Source: AP-15 sp963762575 (GTDB taxonomy: Bacteria > Pseudomonadota > Alphaproteobacteria > ATCC43930 > CGMCC-115725). Taken from it: a DNA stretch of 64,000 nt. The DNA lies in assembly GCA_963762575.1 (NCBI GenBank), contig CAVXLL010000002.1, forward strand, positions 496,001-560,000. Direction: 5' to 3'. The first letter of the stretch is position 1, and each line of letters starts with the position of its first letter. Made by a program: the position numbers and the translations under genes. Shown piece after piece: positions 25,768 through 35,342 of this stretch. The notes under the pieces are model-generated. The model searched no databases, was not told where the DNA came from, and saw only the letters and a list, made by a program, of their open reading frames with translations.

Positions 25768-26457
25768 ATGCCGGCCGGAGCGGCGCTCGAACTGCGGGAT
25801 GTGCGCCGCGTCTTCCGGCTAGGCCGGAACCGAGCTGCCGGTGCTGAACGGCGTCGATCTCGCCTTGCGGCCCGGCGAGATCGTGGCGCTGGTCGGTCCC
25901 TCGGGCGCCGGCAAATCGACATTGCTGCATGTCGCCGGATTGCTCGAGCGGCCCGATGGCGGCGCGGTGCTGATCGGCGGCGAGGATTGCGGCAGCTCTG
26001 CCGGACGAGCGGCGCACATTGTTGCGGCGCTCGGACGATCGGCTTCGTCTACCAGTTCCATCATCTGCTGCCGGAATTCTCGGCGCTCGAAAACGTCATG
26101 CTGCCGCAGATGATCGCCGGCGTCGCGCGCCGCCGGGCGCGCGGCAAAGCGGCGGAGCTGCTCGACCGCGTCGGGCTCGCGCCGCGCATCCGCCATCGCC
26201 CGGCGCGGCTGTCGGGCGGCGAGCAGCAGCGCGTTGCGATCGTCCGCGCTCTCGCCAACGACCCCCAGATCCTGCTGGCCGACGAGCCGACCGGCAACCT
26301 CGACCACGCGACCGGCGACAGTGTGATGAGCACACTGCTCGACCTCGTGCGCCATACCGGCCTTGCGGCGCTGATCGCGACCCACAACCTCGAACTCGCG
26401 CGCCGCCTCGACCGCATCGTCGCGCTCGAAGACGGGAGATTGCACCCGCTCGGTTGA
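25768..26457 (+). CDS. lolD: Lipoprotein-releasing ABC transporter ATP-binding protein LolD (frame shifts)
   Basis: This is the ATPase of the Lol exporter. Walker A (VGPSGAGKSTLLHVAGLLE) sits in a second frame between about 25822 and 26000. The Q-loop region TIGFVYQFHHLLPEFSALEN, signature LSGGEQQRVAIVRAL, Walker B ILLADEPTGNLD and switch ATHN are in the main frame. Three small frame changes (near 25822, 26000 and 26031) separate them. The gene starts 7 nt after the lolC stop. All motifs are intact when frames are joined, so it is probably functional. Confidence 0.88.
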   Translation: MPAGAALELRDVRRVFRLGRNRAAGAERRRSRLAARRDRGAGRSLGRRQIDIAACRRIARAARWRRGADRRRGLRQLCRTSGAHCCGARTIGFVYQFHHLLPEFSALENVMLPQMIAGVARRRARGKAAELLDRVGLAPRIRHRPARLSGGEQQRVAIVRALANDPQILLADEPTGNLDHATGDSVMSTLLDLVRHTGLAALIATHNLELARRLDRIVALEDGRLHPLG

Positions 26458-26462
26458 ACTGG

Positions 26463-26508
26463 AATAAAAAAGAGCGGCGCCGAGGCAGTAATGAATCCTC
26501 GACGCCGC
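26463..26508 (-). terminator. Rho-independent-type terminator reading leftwards
   Basis: On the minus strand, arms GCGGCGTCGAGG and CCTCGGCGCCGC (one mismatch) surround an 11-nt loop and are followed by CTCTTTTTTATT. It would stop transcription coming from 26510-26750, where only a weak small frame exists, or antisense transcripts entering lolD. Confidence 0.6.
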
Positions 26509-26581
26509 AGCTGCATTCGGCTTGGCCGGGAGACGAGAGCCAAGCCCGCCGGCATCATGGCAGGCAACGGTAAGCGGGCGG

Positions 26582-26728
26582 TTAACGGCGGGGCGCAATC
26601 TGCGATGCGCCAGGGGTGCCGAGCGCGGCGATGCGGGTGACGGCGAATCCAAGCTTCGAGCCACAGCCGCTCGACTCGACAATCAGTGGCTCATTTCTTG
26701 AGTTTTCGGCCGCCGGGCTGACGCGCAT
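26582..26728 (-). CDS. Possible 48-residue small protein upstream of dnaE
   Basis: A minus-strand frame starting with MRVSPAAENSRNEPLIVE and containing SSGCGSKLGFAVTRIAALG would be followed by the terminator at 26463-26508. It has no clear ribosome site and no recognised family. The terminator is the main reason to list it. Otherwise 26510-26752 shows nothing. Confidence 0.25.
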   Translation of the reverse strand: MRVSPAAENSRNEPLIVESSGCGSKLGFAVTRIAALGTPGASQIAPRR

Positions 26729-26752
26729 CGCCGGATATGCGATGCTGGCGGG

Positions 26753-29700
26753 ATGCCGCTCGCCGATTTCGTCCACCTGCGCGTTCATACCGCCTATTCG
26801 CTTTCAGCCGGTGCGATCAGGATCAAGGAGCTGGCCGGCCTGTGCAAGGCCGAACGGATGCCGGCTGTCGCGATCACCGACAGCGGCAACTTGTTCGGCG
26901 CGCTCGAATTCGCCACGACCTGCAGCGCCGCGGGAATACAGCCGATCATCGGCTGCGAGGTCGCGCTCGAGCGCGACAATCCGGAGGGAGGCAGCCGGCT
27001 CGGCCGCGCGCTATCCGAGCCCGACCGGATCGTGCTGCTGGTGCAGAGCGAGGCGGGATATCGCAACCTCCTGCGGCTGGTGAGCCAGTCCTATCTCGCC
27101 GGAGAATCGCCGAGCGAGCCGTCGATTAGCCTTCGCGACCTGGCCGGAGCCAGTGATGGGCTGCTCTGCCTGGCGGGCGGTTCGAGGGGCCCCGTCGGGC
27201 GCCTTCTCGCCGAGGGGCAGGCCGAAGCCGCCGAGGCGATGCTGCGCGAACTCGCGGCGGCATTCCCGAACCGGCTCTATGTCGAGCTGATGCGCCATGG
27301 CACCGCCGACGAGACCCGATCCGAGCCGGGCCTCATCGAACTGGCGTACCGTCACGGTTTGCCATTGGTCGCGACCAACGATGTCTATTTCCCCGACCGC
27401 GACTTCTACGAGGCTCATGACGCGCTGCTCTGCATCGCGCAGGGTACCGTCGTGGCCGATGCGGACCGCAAGCGGCTGACGCGCTCGCCATTATTTCCGC
27501 CCCGCAGCGGAAATGCGGGAGCTCTTTGCCGACCTGCCCGAGGCCTGCGACAACACGCTCGTAATCGCGCAGCGTTGCGCCTTCATCCCGCAGCCCCGCC
27601 AGCCGATCCTGCCAGCCTTTACGACCGACGCAGACAGCGACGAGGAGACGGCGCTGCGCCGCGCCGCCGCGGCCGGGCTCGACGCCCGGCTTACGGCGCT
27701 GGGCGTGGAAGAGGAGGCATCCGTCAAGCCGTACCGCGAGCGGCTCGACTTCGAGCTCGATACGATCATCGGAATGGGATTTGCCGGCTACTTCCTGATC
27801 GTCGCCGACTTCATCCAATGGGCGAAGCGCCAGGGCATCCCGGTCGGTCCCGGGCGCGGCTCGGGCGCCGGCTCGGTCGTCGCCTGGGCGTTGACGATCA
27901 CCGATCTCGACCCGCTGCGCTTCGGCCTCCTGTTCGAGCGGTTCTTAAACCCCGAGCGGGTGTCGATGCCGGATTTCGACATCGATTTCTGCCAGGACCG
28001 GCGCGACGAGGTGATCCGCTACGTCCAGCAGAAATACGGCCGCGACCGCGTCGCGCAGATCATCACCTTCGGCAAGTTGCAGGCCCGCGCCGTATTGCGC
28101 GACGTCGGCCGGGTGCTCGCGATGTCCTACGGCCAGGTCGATCGCCTGTGCAAGCTGGTCCCGAACAACCCGGCCCATCCGGTCACCCTCGAAGAGGCGA
28201 TCGCCGCCGAGCCGGCTCTGCAGCAGCAGCGCGACACCGACGAGAGCGTTGCCAGGCTGATCACGATCGCCCTCAAGCTCGAAGGCCTCTACCGGCACGC
28301 CTCGACGCATGCCGCCGGGGTGGTGATAGGCGATCGCCCCCTGACCGAGCTCGTGCCGCTCTACCGCGACCCGCGCTCCGACATCCCGGTCACTCAGTTC
28401 AACATGAAATGGGTCGAGCTGGCGGGGCTCGTAAAGTTCGACTTCCTCGGCCTCAAAACCCTGACGGTGTTGGCGCGGACCCTCGAGTTGCTCGCTGCCC
28501 GCGGCGTTGAGCTCGATTTGTCGGCATTGCCGCTCGACAACCCCGCCGCCTACGAGCTCCTGGCGCGCGGCGACACGGTCGGGGTGTTCCAGGTCGAAGG
28601 CGCCGGCGTGCGGGACATGCTGAGAAAGCTGCGCCCGGACCGGTTCGAGGACATCGTCGCCGCCAATGCGCTCTACCGGCCGGGGCCGATGGAGAACATC
28701 CCGCGATATATCGCGGTAAAGCACGGCGAAGAGGAGCCCGATTACCTGCACCCGGCGCTCGAGGAGATTCTCAGGGAAACCTATGGCGTCATGACCTACC
28801 AGGAGCAGGTCATGCAGATCGCCCAGGTGCTTGCTGGTTACAGCCTCGGCAGCGCCGATCTGTTGCGCCGCGCGATGGGCAAGAAGATCCCCTCTGAGAT
28901 GGAGGCGCAGCGCCAGCTGTTCTTCGAAGGGGCGGCGGCGCGCGGGGTCGAGCGCGCCAGGGCCGAACTGATCTTTGATCAGATGGCTAAGTTTGCCGGC
29001 TACGGCTTCAACAAGCCGCACGCCGCGGCCTACGCGCTCGTGACTTACCAGACGGCCTACCTGAAGGCCAATTACCCGGTCGAGTTCCTCGCCGCGCTGA
29101 TGACGTTGGACCTGGGCAATACCGATAAGCTCAATGTCTTCCGGCAGGAATTAAACCGGCTGGGCATTCGGCTCTTGCCGCCGGACGTCAACCGCTCGGA
29201 AGTGACTTTCGCGGTCGAGCTCGATCCCAAGGCTGGCAAACCCGCGATCCGCTATGCGCTCGCCGCAGTCAAGGGGGTTGGTGCGCAGGCCATGGCCGAG
29301 CTCGTCGCCGAGCGCGCCGCACGCGGCCGCTTCAAGGATCTCGCCGACTTCTCGCGGCGCCTCGACGCCAAGAGCTTCAATCGCCGCCAGTTCGAAAGCC
29401 TCGCCAAGGCCGGCGCCTTCGACAGCCTCAATCCGAACCGTGCGCAGACCTTTGCCGCGGCGGAGCAATTGCTGCGCCAGGCGAGCCTCGCGGCCGAGGA
29501 GCGCGAGAGCCGCCAGGAGAGCCTTTTCGCGGGCATCGATCCGAGCTTTGCGCCACGCCCGTCATTGCCATTGGTTTCCGACTGGCCGCCGGTCGAGCGG
29601 CTGCAGCACGAATTCGCGGCGATCGGCTTTTATCTATCGAGCCATCCGCTCGACCCCTACGGCAAGAGCCTCGAGCGCGCCGGCATCATTCGCTGGACCG

Positions 29701-30212
29701 ATCTGCCGGCCGGCCTCGCGGCAAACCCGACCAACCGCTTCCGGCTGGCCGGCATCGTGATCGGCCGCAAGGAGCGCACTTCGGGCCGCGGCAACCGTTT
29801 CGCGTTCGTGCAGATGTCCGATCCGAGCGGCACCTTCGAGGTAACGCTGTTCTCGGAAATATTGCGGGAGGCCCGCGCCCTGCTCGATTCCGGTCAGCCA
29901 TTGGTCGTCACGGTCGATGTGCGCAGCGAAGAAGAAAACCTGCGTCTGACCGTGCAGAAAATCGAACCACTCGACACGGTGGTCGCCCTCGCGGCAGCGG
30001 GCCTGCGGGTGTTCGTCGGCGAAGCCCGCGCGCTCTCCACCCTAAAAAGCGTCATCGCCCGCGAAGCCGGCGGCCGCGGCCGCGTCACCGTCGTCCTCGA
30101 CCTCCCGGCCCGCGAGGTCGAAATCGCCATCCCCGGCGGCTTCAAAGTCGACCCCCGAACCCGCGCCGCCGTCAAATCCCTCCCCGGCATCATCGACGTG
30201 CACGATATTTGA
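26753..30212 (+). CDS. dnaE: DNA polymerase III alpha subunit (one frame shift near 27490)
   Basis: This is the replicative polymerase catalytic subunit. The N-terminal PHP domain begins FVHLRVHTAYSLSAGAIRI and includes TDSGNLFGALEF. The polymerase core has GPGRGSGAGSVVAWAL, catalytic PDFDIDFCQDRRDE, the APQ-like HASTHAAGVVIGD, and NALYRPGPMENIPRYI. Helix-hairpin-helix and OB domains follow (VSDWPPVERLQHEFAAIGFY, GRKERTSGRGNRFAFVQMSD). The end reads KSLPGIIDVHDI. The first part (to about 27490) and the rest (from MRELFADLPEACDN) are in different frames joined by one extra base at TCGCCATTATTTCC. Length is about 1150 residues, normal for DnaE1. The last 59 bases recur, diverged, at 31472. Confidence 0.93.
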
Positions 30213-30230
30213 TGCACAGCCCGCGCTGCT

Positions 30231-31301
30231 TTATCCTCTGACAGCGCGTTTCAGTTGTGTGGAGACATCAAGTACGCAAACTAAACCGCCTAGAGACTGG
30301 CCTGCTAAAGTGAGAAGATTTCTTGCTGCCAGCCCTTGAAGTACATGATCGACTACGGCTATCGGAAAACCAAGCCCCCAGGAGATCGACTTATTATCAG
30401 ATCGCACATTATTTACGATGTATACGGAGACTCTCTGCTCAATTTCTGACCAGTTGTTAAATCTCCTCCTCATTACCATGTCTATACCACGATAGCACAA
30501 ATTGATAACTACGAACTTGCGTGCTTGAGCATGAAAACCTCGAATGTACCCTTCTCGTTCTAAAACATCTAAGGATTTCAGCTAAAGACTGAGGCGTAAT
30601 GCCGAAATCAGATAGGCGGGTGACGATTTCCTCAGGACCGGCGAAGTTGCGGCCTTGTTCAATGAACCGATCTCCGACAGCGAGGAGTACGATGCTGTCC
30701 GTCTGCGCGAGTCCAGGTATTGGAGGTCTGGTAACCTGGCATATCCGGGAGCCGAGCCGATCGGCGGTTTGATCGAGGAGTTGAATAGCATGCGTTCGAT
30801 TTCATCGGCTTCTTCTTGAGGATGACTTAACTGTTTCACTCGGATATACTTCAGATGACGTATCGGAAGCGGAATATCGCAGTTCTCGATTATTACGGGA
30901 ATGATCCTAACCTGACGTTCCACCCGAGCTACAAAGGCCGAATCCGACTCCTCGCGTACCCATGGCTTAATGACGCTATATGGCGACGGCACAATCATCG
31001 CTGCGTCCGCACTACCAATGCCCTCGTCGAATATTTTACGAACTAGGCTATCCCCCGGGCAGATTTCCCACTGGTCAACCCATACGTCTATCCCTCTACT
31101 GCGAAGCGCGGTGGCGAACGATATGACGAACCGCTCTTTGTCCTCAGATGCATGACAGGCGAATACCCGAGGTATTGTTAGGCTCGTCGATATCGTTGCC
31201 GCGACCGTTATGATTTGGAATTGACTAAATATAGGATTGACTGTGAACGGTGCGAGAGCAGTGCCACCAACATGTCTTTGCCGCGCGGCAACCGTCACCA
31301 A
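30231..31301 (-). CDS. TIR-domain protein with C-terminal winged-helix-like region (two frame shifts)
   Basis: Three frames form one protein of about 350 residues. The first holds a TIR domain: PRVFACHASEDKERFVISFA, then RGIDVWVDQWEICPGDSLV, ADAAMIVPSPYSVIKPWVRE with a Glu in the usual catalytic region, and PVIIENCDIPLP. From about 30710 a second frame gives TDSIVLLAVGDRFIEQGRNF and EEIVTRLSDFGITP; from about 30565 a third gives LDVLEREGYIRGFHAQARKF and runs to the stop. Bacterial TIR domains usually cleave NAD+ or sense nucleotides in anti-phage defence. DNA here is far more AT-rich than the flanks. The start is uncertain: only a TTG/GTG at 31301/31298 is in frame. Confidence 0.75.
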
Positions 31302-31471
31302 TCATGGGTTCTCACCCGCGGCACCGTAATAGTCCCAATAGGTTCATCGCAGGTCCTCGGCGAGGTGATCTGGAGATCTCGCTCGGTCCGACTCAGCAGA
31401 AACCAGACGCGGTTTGCATGGGCTTCTTGCGTCCCTCTCGAAGAGGTGCGCGCGAGCCGACCGTTCCCTTC

Positions 31472-31530
31472 GAGCTCGCGCCACCGCCAAATTCGTGCCC
31501 GGCGTCATCGACGTTCACGATATTTCACGC
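31472..31530 (+). repeat. Diverged second copy of the dnaE 3' end
   Basis: These 59 bases match dnaE 30157-30215 at about 80% (codons for AKFVPGVIDVHDI against VKSLPGIIDVHDI), in direct orientation, without the stop codon. With the dnaE end they bracket the TIR insert. The remainder of 31302-31709 holds no gene that I can support. Confidence 0.65.
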
Positions 31531-31709
31531 CCTCGAACTCGAGGTACGCGATGCCGGCACCCCAGGCAAACCTGCCTGTTAAGATTGCGCTCGAAGATGG
31601 TTCGGGAAGCGCCTACGGCCAATCGGTCGGACAAGATGGGTTGTTAATGCCGCCGCGCTTTCGAGCGGGACGGGGTAGGTCGGCAATGACGCTCTCGGAT
31701 ACAACCGTG

Positions 31710-32510
31710 TCAGCCGCCGGTCGCGCTGACCCTCGGCGCGAGCAGCGCATCGCCCATGGTGACCTCGCCGCCTGCGACCACCTCGGCGTAGACGCCCATG
31801 TTGATGTGGCCGAAGGCGCGTCCGAGGGCGGCGACGATGTCGAGGTCGCGTTCCGCGGTGGCGGGATTGACCTGGGTTGCCGCACATCTGGTGATCGGCG
31901 AGACAACCCGTAGCCGCGCGGCTCCCAGGGTGATTTCGGAGCCGATCCAGTCGTGCTCGCGCCACGCCGACGCCCCATCGAAATAGACGTTCGCGCGAAA
32001 CCGGATCGGATCGACCGACGCGCCCATCGCCGCTTCGAGCGCGGCGATGCTCGCGCGGTTGATCAGAGAGATGTATTTGTCGGTCGCCGCATTCGGTTTG
32101 CGGCGCGCATCGGCAAAGGCATGCCCGGGAGCCTCGACGACGCGCAGCGGTCCATCCACGGCGGGCCCGAGGAAATTGACGAAAAATTCTGCGACCAGCC
32201 TGCACCCCTCGGTCTCGGTAATCCGCGCGCGCAACAACACCCGGCCGTTCTCAGCAATCGTCAAGACACCGCTTTTCGCGTCGAAGCGGGTCTGCAACTG
32301 GGCGAGCTTTTCGTCGCGCATCAGCATGATGAAATGGATCTTCGACAGCCATTCCGGGTGCTGCGGATCAAAGGGCGTCGAGCCGAGCGCGATCGCAAAG
32401 CGCCGATCGTGCGGCAGGCGTTCGCCTGGGATGAGCGCCACGCGGTCCAATCTTTCGGCGCTCAGGCCCTTTACCGGGTAGCGGTAGATCGCGGCAACGG
32501 TGGCGCCCAT
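31710..32510 (-). CDS. MOSC-domain protein
   Basis: A 266-residue protein with the MOSC N-terminal beta-barrel (AIYRYPVKGLSAERLDRVAL, DRRFAIALG) and MOSC domain (RFRANVYFDGASAWREHDW, then PITRCAATQVNP with the conserved Cys). MOSC proteins bind molybdenum cofactor or act as mARC-like reductases and sulfur carriers. No ribosome site stands out before the ATG at 32510. The gene is alone. An orphan molybdopterin hydroxylase subunit is coded 10 kb away, but no link is evident. Confidence 0.85.
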   Translation of the reverse strand: MGATVAAIYRYPVKGLSAERLDRVALIPGERLPHDRRFAIALGSTPFDPQHPEWLSKIHFIMLMRDEKLAQLQTRFDAKSGVLTIAENGRVLLRARITETEGCRLVAEFFVNFLGPAVDGPLRVVEAPGHAFADARRKPNAATDKYISLINRASIAALEAAMGASVDPIRFRANVYFDGASAWREHDWIGSEITLGAARLRVVSPITRCAATQVNPATAERDLDIVAALGRAFGHINMGVYAEVVAGGEVTMGDALLAPRVSATGG

Positions 32511-32681
32511 CCCGGCAGCCTACCTTTTACCTGTCGGATCGACAGCAAATGCCGCCCGATGAGAATCCCGACGCCGGACCGCAAAATCGCCGTAATGCCA
32601 TGGTATAGGTTGCATCGAGAGAAGACGGACTAAAGAGTGGCGGGATCGATGCGGTCAACGCGATTTGCTGTTAGTACGGCG

Positions 32682-32799
32682 GAGAACAGCCAGGATCAGC
32701 GATCGGGTTTGCTGTTAAATCGCCTTCAGTACGGCCAGAAAGCAAGGATTCCGCGGCGTTCTCGGCGCATTTGGCTGTTCTCTCGCTGCATTTAACAGC
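32682..32799. repeat. Interleaved inverted repeats in a gene-free stretch
   Basis: The 427-bp stretch 32511-32937 has no gene. It contains GAGAACAGCC (32682-32691) with its complement GGCTGTTCTC (32773-32782), and GCTGTTAAAT (32711-32720) with ATTTAACAGC (32790-32799). The order A-B-A'-B' is pseudoknot-like. TTTGCTGTTA and AGTACGGC also occur twice as direct repeats. Confidence 0.55.
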
Positions 32800-32937
32800 G
32801 ACATCAGCGACGCGGTTGGCTCCTGCACACCAACGGCGGCGCGCCGTCACGTTCGAGTGATCGGCGCGGCGAACTTCGACAGCGCATCGTTTGCTGATAG
32901 GTTAGGCGTTCTGTCCGGAGCTTATGGGAGAGCAATC

Positions 32938-34368
32938 ATGGCAATGAATTCGCGCATCTCATTGATTGCCCTGGCGGCAAGCGCCGCCGCCGTGCTGGCG
33001 CTGTCGACGGTATCCGCACAGCAACCGGCAGCGCAGGGACAAGGCTCGGTTACGAAGGATGAGCTGGCGCAGAATTTCCAGGCCGAGCACGAGATCGGGC
33101 ATCGCTTCCATATCGACCCCAATGATCTGCCAGCACCGAAGACCGGGCCGATCGTCACCGACCGGTCGCTGGTCGTGCCCTTCAACGGGCAGGCGCTGGA
33201 GGTGCCGCCGGGCTTCACCGCGGCGCCGTTCGCGACCGGTCTCGTCAACCCGCGGCGGCTGCTCGTATTGCCCAACGGCGACGTATTGGTCGCCGAGCAG
33301 AGCGCCGGCTATCTGACCCTATTGCGCGACGACGGCGAGGGGCGCGCCAAATGGATCGACCGCCACGTCGAGGACCTCAACCGGCCTTATGGTCTCGCGC
33401 TGCGCGGCGACGAAATCCTCGTCGCCGACCAGGACGCGATCTGGCGCGTGCCGCACGTCGTCGGTGCGTTGCGCGCCGGCCGCCCGGTTCCGCCGCAGAA
33501 GGCCGACGAAGTGCCCCCCGACCAGCGCAGGCCGGTGCCCGGCGCCTATGGCGCGGAGCTGCTGACCAAAAAGGGCGTCTTCGGCATCGTCCAGGGCCAC
33601 CAGAACCGCCATCTGGCGATCGACCCGAAGACCGGCGCCCTTTATGTCGGGGTGGGCTCGGCGGGCAACATCGGCGTCGAGCCCGAGCCCAAGGCGACAA
33701 TCCAGCGTTTCGACGCCGACGGCTCCAACCAGACGACGGTCGCCTCGGGCACGCGCAACCCGACGGCGCTCGCCTTCCACCCCGATACCGGCGAATTGTG
33801 GGCGGTCGTGCAGGAGCGCGACGGACTCGGCGACAACCTGCCCTCCGATTACCTGATCCGCGTGCAGCAGGGCGGCTTCTATGGCTGGCCGTACGCCTAT
33901 ATCGGCAAGCACCCGCAGCCGGGATTTGCGCAGCTCGCGCCCGACAAGGTCGAAGCGACGATCACGCCCGATCTCTTGTTCCAGGCCCATTCCTCGCTGC
34001 TCGACCTGGTGTTCTACGAGGCCGACCAGTTCCCCGCCGAATACAAGGGCAGCCTCTTCGTCGCGCTGAAGGGCTCGTGGAACCGCTCGATACCGACCGG
34101 CTACAAGGTCGTGCGGGTGCCGTTCAAGGACGGCCGGCCCGAAGGCTATTACGAGAATTTTGCGACCGGCTTTTGGGTGTCGGGTGAACAGCGCGCCGAG
34201 GTCTGGGGGCGCCCCGCCGCGCTCGCGGTGGCCAAAGACGGCTCACTGCTCGTCGCCGACGACACCGGCGGCACGATCTGGCGGATTTCCTACAAGGGCC
34301 CGCCCGCCGAGCACGCCGGCGGACCTGCCGAGAGCACCGGGTCCGAGGCGAAAAAGCCCCCGCGATGA
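32938..34368 (+). CDS. Exported PQQ-dependent sugar (sorbosone-type) dehydrogenase-like beta-propeller
   Basis: The 476-residue protein has a signal peptide (RISLIALAASAAAVLALSTVSA) and a six-blade propeller of the soluble glucose/sorbosone dehydrogenase family: GFTAAPFATGLVNPRRLLVL, DLNRPYGLALRGDEILVAD, QGHQNRHLAIDPKTGALYVG, SGTRNPTALAFHPDTGELWA and FYGWPYAYIG. These periplasmic enzymes oxidise sugars with PQQ, although many members have unknown substrate. The ATG at 32938 follows GGGAG by 7-8 nt. Its stop overlaps the next gene start (ATGA). Confidence 0.85.
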   Translation: MAMNSRISLIALAASAAAVLALSTVSAQQPAAQGQGSVTKDELAQNFQAEHEIGHRFHIDPNDLPAPKTGPIVTDRSLVVPFNGQALEVPPGFTAAPFATGLVNPRRLLVLPNGDVLVAEQSAGYLTLLRDDGEGRAKWIDRHVEDLNRPYGLALRGDEILVADQDAIWRVPHVVGALRAGRPVPPQKADEVPPDQRRPVPGAYGAELLTKKGVFGIVQGHQNRHLAIDPKTGALYVGVGSAGNIGVEPEPKATIQRFDADGSNQTTVASGTRNPTALAFHPDTGELWAVVQERDGLGDNLPSDYLIRVQQGGFYGWPYAYIGKHPQPGFAQLAPDKVEATITPDLLFQAHSSLLDLVFYEADQFPAEYKGSLFVALKGSWNRSIPTGYKVVRVPFKDGRPEGYYENFATGFWVSGEQRAEVWGRPAALAVAKDGSLLVADDTGGTIWRISYKGPPAEHAGGPAESTGSEAKKPPR

Positions 34369-35342
34369 TGATCGATCTCGACACCTTGGAGGCCGCCGCG
34401 GCGCTGGTTCATCGAGTGGTGCCGCCGACCCCGCAATATTGCTGGCCATTGCTGTCCCGGCGGATCAGTGCCGAGCTGTGGGTCAAGCACGAGAACCACA
34501 CGCCGATCGGCTCCTTCAAGATCCGCGGCGGCCTCGTTTATCTCGACGCGGTCAGGCGGTCACAGCCCGATATTCGGGGCGTCGTGACCGCGACCACGGG
34601 CAATCACGGTCAGAGCATTGCGCTCGCCGCCACTCGGCTGGGGGTCGATGCGACGATCGTCGTGCCCCACGGGAACAGCATCGAGAAGAACCGGGCGATG
34701 GCCGGGTTCGGCGCGCGGCTCGTCGAGGCCGGGCACGATTTCCAGGCCGCGTTCGAGCACGCGACCGAATTGGCCGAGCGCGAAAATCGGCATTTCGTCC
34801 ACTCCTACGATCCGCTGCTGGTGCGCGGCGTCGCGAGCTACGCGCTCGAACTGTTCCGCGCGGTTCCCGACCTCGATGTGGTCTATGTCCCGATCGGGCT
34901 CGGCAGCGGCATCTCGGGGGTGATCGCGGCGCGCGATGCGATGGGGCTTCGCACCGAGATAGCCGGCGTCGTCGCCGCCAATGCCCCGACCTACGCGCTG
35001 TCCTTCGCCGCCGGCGCGCCGGTCAGCACCAATTCCGCCGACACGATGGCGGGCGGCCTTGCCGTGCGGGTGCCGAACCCGGAGGCGCTCGACATCATCG
35101 GCCGCGGAGCTGCTCGCATCCTCACCGTCTCTGAGGCCGAGATGCGCCGCGCGATGCGCATCCTGTTCAGCGACACGCACAACGTCGCCGAGGGCGCCGG
35201 CGCCGCAGCCCTCGCCGCGGCGCTGCAAGAACGGGGTCGCCTTGCCGGCAAGCGGGTCGCGGTGATCCAATCCGGCGGCAACATCGACCGCACCCTCTTC
35301 GCCGAAGTGCTGGCGGAGGAAGACGCGGCGCCGATGCTTTAA
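34365..35342 (+). CDS. PLP-dependent threonine dehydratase-like enzyme (fold type II)
   Basis: The 325-residue protein resembles catabolic threonine/serine dehydratases and related ammonia-lyases. The PLP Lys lies in IGSFKIRGGLVYL. TATTGNHGQSIA binds the cofactor and VPIGLGSGISGVIAA binds the phosphate. Near the end, VIQSGGNIDRTLF carries the Ser/Gly strand facing the pyridine. There is no C-terminal ACT domain, so it is not the allosteric IlvA. It overlaps the sugar dehydrogenase by 4 nt, hence translational coupling. Substrate may be Thr, Ser or hydroxyaspartate. Confidence 0.88.
   Translation: MMIDLDTLEAAAALVHRVVPPTPQYCWPLLSRRISAELWVKHENHTPIGSFKIRGGLVYLDAVRRSQPDIRGVVTATTGNHGQSIALAATRLGVDATIVVPHGNSIEKNRAMAGFGARLVEAGHDFQAAFEHATELAERENRHFVHSYDPLLVRGVASYALELFRAVPDLDVVYVPIGLGSGISGVIAARDAMGLRTEIAGVVAANAPTYALSFAAGAPVSTNSADTMAGGLAVRVPNPEALDIIGRGAARILTVSEAEMRRAMRILFSDTHNVAEGAGAAALAAALQERGRLAGKRVAVIQSGGNIDRTLFAEVLAEEDAAPML

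Noticed and set aside
27480..27520. Programmed frameshifting in dnaE
   Set aside because: There is no slippery heptamer with downstream structure that I can support, and many unrelated genes in the window have the same kind of break.
30231..30500. Separate small gene downstream of the TIR gene
   Set aside because: Its sequence continues the TIR protein after two frame changes (LDVLEREGYIRGF joins into it), so I merged it with the TIR gene.
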